A stretch of DNA of 36,896 nucleotides from Nitrosospira multiformis (GTDB taxonomy: Bacteria; Pseudomonadota; Gammaproteobacteria; Burkholderiales; Nitrosomonadaceae): contig JAFKJB010000026.1 in NCBI GenBank assembly GCA_017306155.1, forward strand, positions 1-36,896, read 5' to 3'. Made by a program: the position numbers and the translations under genes. Position 1 is the first letter of the stretch. Every line of letters begins with the position of its first letter. Positions 18,935-24,814 of this stretch are shown piece after piece. The notes beneath the pieces were generated by a model. The model made no database searches and was not told the DNA's origin. It was given only the letters and a program-made list of their open reading frames with translations.

Positions 18935-19086
18935 ATTCTTCTCCAGATTTATTCAGTGATCTGCTTATTAAGGATAGCTGCAAATCCAGCCGTCCGCTCC
19001 TCGAATACCCTGCTTCGATCGAACCTCTTTATTGCCTATTGCCCTATTGCCATGCGGTCGACCTCTTCATAAGCTTCGATCAGGAT

Positions 19087-20481
19087 TTACCATTTGAACC
19101 GCAGGTAGCCTTCTGTTTGATTGAAATTGAAGCGTAGCCGATTCATGCCGCGCCGGATTGCGAACTGCCTGGGCGATGGCTTGAACGGTCCCGCGGCTGA
19201 AGGGGACTGCTCGATTCGAAGTCGTGTCTCGCGTGGCGAGAAAATGCGTAATTCGAACTGTCCGGTGCGAATCTCCCGCAACTCCGGCGCGAAGGGCTGC
19301 GCGAGCGGTTCCCCTATGAACACCCCCTCTCCCGGCCATGCCACGCTCTTCCAGTAAGCTTCGATGGCGCTGGCGCCAAGTGCATAGTGAAACATGGCAA
19401 TAGCGGGAAAAGGAAATTTCTGCATATGGCTGCAAGGTTCCACCACCGTCCCATAACTTGCCGTGGCTCCGGCCTCAAGCCATTGCAGGCTGCTCATCTG
19501 GCTTGAGCCTGTAAGCTGTCCTCCCCCCGAGGTCAGATGGTCCGCCAGCGCGCCTGGCAGAAAATCCAGCGTATCGAGTTGCGGTACCCGAACCAGTCCC
19601 GTGAAGTAGAATAGAACGTCGTGCCGGTCGGTAATTGCATCCGTCTCAAGAATCTCGATGGGAAAAACGCCGCTCAGTTGCTGTGCAGTCATTTCGAAAT
19701 AATTCGCCCGCACGCTTCGTGCCTTGTCAGAAGTAATGACAAGATAGGCGTGTCCCGCGGGGAAAGTGTGATCGGCCGCCACCCCGCGGTCGATCAGCGA
19801 TTTGACCTGTTCGAAATCGAGCCCCGCCAACATCATCGCCGGCCTCAGCTGATGATCACCGACAGGATGATGACTGGGCGAATTGAAATACGGACTGGCA
19901 GCAGTCGCGCCGCAATTAAAGGAACAATACTTCTCGTCGAATCCAAAAGCCAGCGCAGAGGTCAGCGACATGCAATCCACCCGGTAGGGAAGGGTCCAGG
20001 CGACCGCGTAGGCCTGGACGTGAGCAGGCACCTTCCGGTCTATCTCGGTTTTCAGTTCCTGAAACTCCTCCCGCGACAATGCGGCTCGACCGGGAGAAAA
20101 TCGCAGGTGAATCATATTGGCCGCAGGAATGCCGCGCGCCTTGCGGTAGTACTGTCCAATCTGCACTGAAAGAGGGTCGCTGTCATTGATGATGACGGCG
20201 ACATCGTCAGAGGTAAGGCTGGTTTGAGGCAACTGGATGTGGGTTTCGGCCTTGCCTGTCAACGGAAGCAATGACAGCATGACGAGCGGAGTGGCGGCAA
20301 GGAGCGCACCCCGCATTAGGAGAAAGCCGGATTTGCTGCTGGCGCGCGCTGCGCCCCCCTGGATCAGACCCAGTATCCGCAGCAGCCGGCAGACTGAAAA
20401 GCATCGAGGAAACCAATACCCGCAAAAACGGATCAGAGAGGGATTGTCATTCCTTATTGCATCAATACGTTTCATTCTCAT
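19087..20481 (-). CDS. TIGR03790-family protein, function unknown
   Basis: This product of up to 464 residues matches the TIGR03790 family by its opening segment (VAVIINDSDPLSVQIGQYYR and RGIPAANMIHL), the GLDF and YLVITSD segments, and a tail with a sandwich-like fold. The family is widespread in environmental bacteria and uncharacterised. A hydrophobic stretch near residues 57–76 (MRGALLAATPLVMLSLLPLT) looks like a signal peptide, so the true start may be the ATG at 20316, giving about 409 residues; the longer start at 20481 adds an arginine-rich leader with no clear role. It is divergent from the rhomboid gene. Confidence 0.72.
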   Translation of the reverse strand: MRMKRIDAIRNDNPSLIRFCGYWFPRCFSVCRLLRILGLIQGGAARASSKSGFLLMRGALLAATPLVMLSLLPLTGKAETHIQLPQTSLTSDDVAVIINDSDPLSVQIGQYYRKARGIPAANMIHLRFSPGRAALSREEFQELKTEIDRKVPAHVQAYAVAWTLPYRVDCMSLTSALAFGFDEKYCSFNCGATAASPYFNSPSHHPVGDHQLRPAMMLAGLDFEQVKSLIDRGVAADHTFPAGHAYLVITSDKARSVRANYFEMTAQQLSGVFPIEILETDAITDRHDVLFYFTGLVRVPQLDTLDFLPGALADHLTSGGGQLTGSSQMSSLQWLEAGATASYGTVVEPCSHMQKFPFPAIAMFHYALGASAIEAYWKSVAWPGEGVFIGEPLAQPFAPELREIRTGQFELRIFSPRETRLRIEQSPSAAGPFKPSPRQFAIRRGMNRLRFNFNQTEGYLRFKW

Positions 20482-20518
20482 GCATCATAATCATTCCATA
20501 AGAACAGGTCTACCTTCC

Positions 20519-21646
20519 ATGCTGTCACTCCATGATCTACTTCGCCAACAGGTTCCTGGAGTTCCAGTAACGAAGCTGCTGGTGGCGATCAACCTGCTGA
20601 TCTTTGTAGCCATGCTTGCCAGCGGAGCAGGCTTGTGGCACTCATCCAACAGCGTGCAGCTCGCCTGGGGCGCCAATTTCGGTCCCGCTACCCAGGAGGG
20701 GGAGTGGTGGCGCCTCGGCACCGCCATGTTCCTCCATTTTGGCCTGATCCATCTCACATTGAACCTCTGGGCGCTCTGGGATGCTGGTCAACTGGTTGAG
20801 CGCATGTATGGGCACGCGCGCTTTACCGCCATCTACTTTGCCAGCGGTCTTGCCGGCAATCTGCTCTCGCTGGTGGCACATAAGGGCCTTGCCATCTCCG
20901 GCGGCGCTTCAGGCGCCATTTTCGGCATATATGGCGCCCTCCTGGTATTTCTCTGGCGCGAGCGCGGCAGGCTGCATCCCCGCGAGTTCCGATGGTTTTT
21001 CTGGGGCGCCATGGCTTTTGCGATGGTTAGCCTTGGGCTCGGCCTCGCAATTACCGGCATCGATAACGCTGCTCATGTCGGCGGCTTCGTGAGCGGCCTG
21101 CTCGGTGGAATAATATTCGCGGACCCCGCCGCTGCCGCTATAAACAGAAAAGCTTCTCACGTGTTCGGCCGCGGCCGCCTGGCTGCCATAAGCACCCTTG
21201 CACTGGGCGTCTTCATACTGATCGTCCAGATTCCGCCTCCTGCCTACAAGTGGAGCGAGGAAGTATTGGCGCGCAAGGAAATCGGCAATTTCCTGCGTGA
21301 TGACCTGGCGATCAGCCAGGCCTGGCAGCACATACTCGATGATGCCCGGCGAGGGGGAGTCTCCTTCGACGAACTGGCGGGACGAATCGATACCACTGTT
21401 GGTAATCCCTATGAAGAAAGCTTCGAGCAGCTTTCGGAGCTTCCGCCTGATCCCGCATTGCCTTCCGCCGCTACGATAGAAATGCTGCGACACTACGCTG
21501 AACGCCGCAGGGACGCGTCCCGCGCCTTTGCGGAAGGCCTGCGCACCCACAATCCCGGACAAATTCGCCATGCGCTGGAAATGGCGAGACAACCCCCTCA
21601 GATGCCCGGGCTCTCCTCGCCAACCCCGTCCGCCCTGCCCCACTGA
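20519..21646 (+). CDS. Rhomboid-family intramembrane serine protease
   Basis: This 375-residue membrane protein has six or more predicted spans in the first ~220 residues. The rhomboid motifs are all visible: the WRLGTAMFLHFGLIHLTLN segment, the catalytic serine in GASGAIFG and the catalytic histidine in DNAAHVGGFVSG. The Ser–His dyad is complete, so it should cleave within or near membrane segments. A soluble C-terminal region of about 150 residues follows the last span and has no recognised domain. Substrates are unknown. An in-frame ATG at 20480 is also possible, but neither start has a good ribosome binding site. It converges with the zur-like gene. Confidence 0.85.
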   Translation: MLSLHDLLRQQVPGVPVTKLLVAINLLIFVAMLASGAGLWHSSNSVQLAWGANFGPATQEGEWWRLGTAMFLHFGLIHLTLNLWALWDAGQLVERMYGHARFTAIYFASGLAGNLLSLVAHKGLAISGGASGAIFGIYGALLVFLWRERGRLHPREFRWFFWGAMAFAMVSLGLGLAITGIDNAAHVGGFVSGLLGGIIFADPAAAAINRKASHVFGRGRLAAISTLALGVFILIVQIPPPAYKWSEEVLARKEIGNFLRDDLAISQAWQHILDDARRGGVSFDELAGRIDTTVGNPYEESFEQLSELPPDPALPSAATIEMLRHYAERRRDASRAFAEGLRTHNPGQIRHALEMARQPPQMPGLSSPTPSALPH

Positions 21647-21763
21647 CGCTGCCCGATTCCGCGCCTCGCGAAAATGACACGCGCAAGTCCATGCTATGAC
21701 AGCTGAGTTCGCTGCCTCGGATATCGCGGCATCCGTGTCGGGATATCGCAACTTTGATCGATT

Positions 21764-22141
21764 TCAATGTTTGGGAACGCAATCGCTACATTGCCCATAA
21801 AGAATCAGGTCATATTTCTCGATTATGAAATTGCGGGGCACGTGCAAGTTTTTCTTTTTGATCCTGTCGTGAATATCGAACACCTTGCTGCAGGTACTGC
21901 ACTTGAAGTGATAATGATCATCCAGCTTGGCCATTTCGTAGCGATCCGGTTCACCTGGCAGCTTGACGGGCAGGACGCATCCTTCCGCTACTAAATCCTT
22001 CAATGTCCGGTAAACGGTAGCAATACTCAGAGAAGGTACCGCAACCTTCCCTGCCGTAAGTATTTCCTGCGTCGAAAGCGGCCTTCCCGCCGCTGAAATA
22101 ACGTCAAGAATTGCATCCCGCTGCCGAGTGTTACGTTCCAT
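21764..22141 (-). CDS. zur: Fur-family transcriptional repressor, Zur-like
   Basis: This 125-residue protein is a metal-responsive Fur-family regulator. It has an N-terminal winged helix (recognition helix around SIATVYRTLKDL, residues 39–50) and a C-terminal dimerisation domain with two CxxC pairs (CSTC at 81–84 and CSDC at 118–121) that form the structural zinc site, plus histidines H76 and H78 for the regulatory site. Fur, PerR and Zur are hard to separate by sequence alone; the Zur call comes from the genes it diverges from, which are an All3515-like PEP-CTERM gene, a COG0523/DksA2 remnant and DUF1826, all typical Zur targets. The protein is short because it lacks the N-terminal extension of Fur. 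Confidence 0.78.
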   Translation of the reverse strand: MERNTRQRDAILDVISAAGRPLSTQEILTAGKVAVPSLSIATVYRTLKDLVAEGCVLPVKLPGEPDRYEMAKLDDHYHFKCSTCSKVFDIHDRIKKKNLHVPRNFIIEKYDLILYGQCSDCVPKH

Positions 22142-22251
22142 TAGCCCGCCTCAACAATATCGTCCTATATAGATATTATCCGATTCGCGCCCTCTTAACT
22201 CCTATTATGTCATCAGCAGTCTTGACCGGACACTACTGCTATTGATATATT

Positions 22252-22269
22252 GTTATCATTAATAATAAC
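22252..22269. promoter_or_regulatory. Near-perfect 18-bp palindrome, candidate Zur operator
   Basis: GTTATCATTAATAATAAC reads the same on both strands except for one symmetric pair (positions 22257 and 22264). It lies 18 bases before the PEP-CTERM gene start, in the divergent region shared with the zur-like gene. Size, AT-rich core and GTTAT/ATAAC arms resemble Fur-family (Zur-type) boxes. The assignment to Zur is inference from context. Confidence 0.55.
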
Positions 22270-22287
22270 TGAAGAAAGAGGAGATAG

Positions 22288-23148
22288 ATGAGCCTTGTAT
22301 CGAAAAGCAGTATCCTGGGACTGGTCGCTTTGGCGCTGGCGCCATTCACCTCGTCGGCAGCTTCGAGGCACGATGAGGGAATCGGGTTTTATATCGGCTA
22401 CGATGGATTATCCACATTGACTTCCGGTACGTATGCCGGATTATCCAATCCAAATTCGAACCGCCTGACTCTTTTGCTCGATCACGGCAACCATTTCCAC
22501 GGGATCGGCACATACAGCCACACTGGCCCCGTAACGACGCCCGCCGTTCTGTCAACCAATACCAATAACCATGTTCCCGAAGTTTCTTCAGGAGAGGGCC
22601 CTCTTCCCCTGGCACAGGGGAGTGGATTCTACGCGGGTACATTGCGAACAAGTACTGGAAGTTCGGAATATAGCTACCTCGGCATTGCTTCCATTCAGTC
22701 ACTTGCCAACCATCCCTCAGGCAGCATGGAAGATGTTCTTTTCCAAAGCAGTAATAACCGCTGGTCAGGTCAATTGAATAATGCGGAAATCGGGCTCAGG
22801 CTGGTCGAGAGCACGCCGGGGTTGCATATCGGGACGGAAACAACAAAGGATATTTACAACGGCGGCGATATATTTACTCTAGGGGCGGGCAATGATTTCG
22901 AGTTCAAACCGGTTTACTGGATCAATGCGGCGGCTCCAGCGGGCATTTACTCGGCAACGTTCGAGTTGCTGAACATGAGAACAGGTTCCTCCATCCTGGA
23001 TTCAGGCACGTTCCATTTCGATTTCAACGTTTCGCCTGTACCGGAACCGCGCACCTACGCAATGTTCCTGGCGGGTTTGCTCATGCTGGGTTCGATAGTG
23101 CGAAGGCGGCTACACGCTGATGCGCCCCCTGTTTTTCTTCATAAATAA
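22288..23148 (+). CDS. All3515-like, putatively Zur-repressed PEP-CTERM protein
   Basis: This encodes a 286-residue exported protein. It has a signal peptide (to about residue 24, SSAAS), a body containing a His-rich stretch (LLLDHGNHFHGIGTYSHTG), and a C-terminal PEP-CTERM sorting signal: VPEP at 251–254, a hydrophobic span (YAMFLAGLLMLGSIV) and a basic RRR tail. PEP-CTERM proteins are processed by exosortase and associate with the envelope or exopolysaccharide. The sequence resembles the All3515 group, known as Zur-regulated in cyanobacteria, and the His-rich motif could bind zinc. AGGAG precedes the ATG by a normal distance. Regulation by the neighbouring repressor through the 22252 palindrome is likely. 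Confidence 0.72.
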   Translation: MSLVSKSSILGLVALALAPFTSSAASRHDEGIGFYIGYDGLSTLTSGTYAGLSNPNSNRLTLLLDHGNHFHGIGTYSHTGPVTTPAVLSTNTNNHVPEVSSGEGPLPLAQGSGFYAGTLRTSTGSSEYSYLGIASIQSLANHPSGSMEDVLFQSSNNRWSGQLNNAEIGLRLVESTPGLHIGTETTKDIYNGGDIFTLGAGNDFEFKPVYWINAAAPAGIYSATFELLNMRTGSSILDSGTFHFDFNVSPVPEPRTYAMFLAGLLMLGSIVRRRLHADAPPVFLHK

Positions 23149-23237
23149 AAACTTCATTCTGAGGAAGCACATTCCGAAAGTAGAGCAAACAGGTCTCTGC
23201 ATGAGACTCCATTTGGCTAATTAACCAGCGATCAATC

Positions 23238-23699
23238 ATGACGATAACGGATCAACGCCTGCCGGTCACAGTGCTGTCCGGCTTTCTCGGAGCGGGTAAA
23301 ACCACGTTGCTCAACCACATTCTGGCCAATCGTGAAGGATTGCGCGTGGCAGTAATCGTGAACGATATGAGCGAAATAAACATTGATGCATCGCTGGAGC
23401 AGATGCAGGAAGTAGCCGCAGAACCCGATTTCAATGACCGCGCCAGCAGGGAGGAAAAATTTCTGCTGGAATTCCGTGTGCGGGATCGGGAACGCAACTT
23501 GCTGAGAAAGATCGAGCAGGCGCTTCAACGCATCGAAGACGGAACTTATGGCTGGTGCCAGGAAACAGGCGATCCTATCGGTATTCCCCGTCTACTGGCA
23601 AGGCCGACCGCCAACCTGTGCATCGAGGCCCAGGAACGCCATGAGCTGCTTGAGCGCACCCATGGTGCCGTAGCGCTGGAAGAACCGGGAGGGGTATAG
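23238..23699 (+). CDS. Chimeric COG0523 GTPase N-terminus fused to DksA2-type C-terminus
   Basis: This 153-residue frame joins two unrelated proteins. Residues 1–52 are the start of a COG0523/CobW-family metallochaperone GTPase with its Walker A (GFLGAGKTT, 15–23) and the [13 protein letters not shown] strand. Residues from about 56 onward match the C-terminal two thirds of DksA: the coiled-coil tip with D64, D67 and A69, the [13 protein letters not shown] helix and the zinc-finger region. Only two of the four DksA cysteines remain (C107 and C128; T110 and A131 replace the others), which is the zinc-independent DksA2 type. The GTPase lacks its CxCC motif and most of its domain, and the DksA part lacks the first coiled-coil helix. 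It is probably a deletion scar and non-functional as either protein. Confidence 0.8.
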   Translation: MTITDQRLPVTVLSGFLGAGKTTLLNHILANREGLRVAVIVNDMSEINIDASLEQMQEVAAEPDFNDRASREEKFLLEFRVRDRERNLLRKIEQALQRIEDGTYGWCQETGDPIGIPRLLARPTANLCIEAQERHELLERTHGAVALEEPGGV

Positions 23700-23701
23700 T
23701 A

Positions 23702-24394
23702 ATGGACGTTCCAGCAGCCAAGGCGTCTTTCCTCAATCAAGATCAGGAACCCGGAGCGTACGCATATATCACCTCCGAGCTTGAGGAATTGATACGGATA
23801 TTCCATCCCTTCACCCAGATCGTGATATGCCAGCGAGATGCCAACAACGTTGTCGATCGCTATGTACAACAGGGATTGGCAAATAACCTTTTTGGAAACG
23901 GTTTTCTAACGGTTATCCGTTCTGATGAAAGTCTCGCACCGCATCTTCTGCCCCCGCTTCCTGGCCGAGAAGCAATGATCGATGATGTGCGCTTCATTGC
24001 GGAGCTTTACTCGGATCTAACCGGATGTGATGAAATTGCTCTGCGCCTGGAGGTGCTTGACAAAGCCATGTGCCCCCGCTTTCATGTCGACCGCACGGGT
24101 ATTCGTCTGGTTTGCACCTATCATGGACAGGGGACGGAATGGATCAATGACGAATGGGTCGATCGTGATAAACTTGAACTGGGTTCGCTTGGTTTTTCTG
24201 ACAGGGCTTCCGGTCTGCTTGATGAGAGAACCAGGGTGGAGGCAGCAGCACCCTTCGATATTACCCTTCTCAAAGGGTCTCTATGGCAGGAAAACGCTCA
24301 AGGAGGCGCGATTCATCGTTCTCCCGCCGTCGCCGCAGGTCAATCCCGTGTCCTTCTTGTAATGGATGCAATCTGGGATAGCAACTCCGGCTAA
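23702..24394 (+). CDS. DUF1826-family protein
   Basis: This 230-residue protein matches DUF1826, a family of unknown activity that commonly sits beside COG0523 GTPase and dksA2 genes under Zur control in proteobacteria. Visible blocks include LCPRFHVDRTGIRLVCTYHG-like sequence (residues about 123–142, with the CPRFHVD segment) and a C-terminal HRSPAV segment; conserved Cys and His residues suggest metal or redox chemistry, but no catalytic site is known. The ATG lies two bases after the preceding stop, so translation is probably coupled to the chimeric upstream gene. A tandem heptamer repeat begins just downstream. Expression under zinc limitation is inferred from context. Confidence 0.75.
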   Translation: MDVPAAKASFLNQDQEPGAYAYITSELEELIRIFHPFTQIVICQRDANNVVDRYVQQGLANNLFGNGFLTVIRSDESLAPHLLPPLPGREAMIDDVRFIAELYSDLTGCDEIALRLEVLDKAMCPRFHVDRTGIRLVCTYHGQGTEWINDEWVDRDKLELGSLGFSDRASGLLDERTRVEAAAPFDITLLKGSLWQENAQGGAIHRSPAVAAGQSRVLLVMDAIWDSNSG

Positions 24395-24400
24395 CCTTAT

Positions 24401-24456
24401 CTCTTTCCTCTTTCCTCTTTCCTCTTTCCTCTTTCCTCTTTCCTCTTTCCTCTTTC
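24401..24456. repeat. Tandem heptamer (CTCTTTC) x 8
   Basis: Eight exact, uninterrupted copies of the heptamer CTCTTTC lie seven bases after the DUF1826 stop codon. Perfect identity suggests recent slippage expansion. The tract is purely pyrimidine on the plus strand and is outside any gene. Confidence 0.95.
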
Positions 24457-24814
24457 GGCAACCACATTTTTAACCGCCGGTCTTTATCTCAGTGCTATCG
24501 GTATCAACGCTGCAGGCAAGATATCTTCTGTGGTTATCCTCCCAGCTAATTGTCATGCAACTCGTCTGGCACATCCTTTCTTGACATGCGTAGCTTATAA
24601 ACTAAAGTTAATGGGATAAACAAAATTCAAAGTCAGCAATTATCCGTTCGATCTCGCAAGATAAAAAGAGACACCCAAGTGCGGGAATAAGTTAACTTTG
24701 GGGCAAGCCCGGAGAGATCGTTTTGGAAATTGCAGCTTCTCAAGCAAGCTCGCTTACCCTTAATGCAGGATTGACTGTTTCTTGTAATGGTTGAAATGAA
24801 TCAAGAGGATATAT
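24457..24814. other. Intergenic region before the GMC–DUF1080 gene
   Basis: About 360 bases without a supported gene follow the heptamer tract. A TTGACA occurs at about 24582 but has no well-spaced −10 partner. An AGAGGA close to 24805 acts as ribosome binding site for the gene at 24815. I see no convincing riboswitch or RNA gene. Confidence 0.35.

Noticed and set aside
24401-24456. Repeat array considered as CRISPR
   Set aside because: The units are 7 bases and directly adjacent without spacers, and no cas genes are present; it is a simple tandem repeat.
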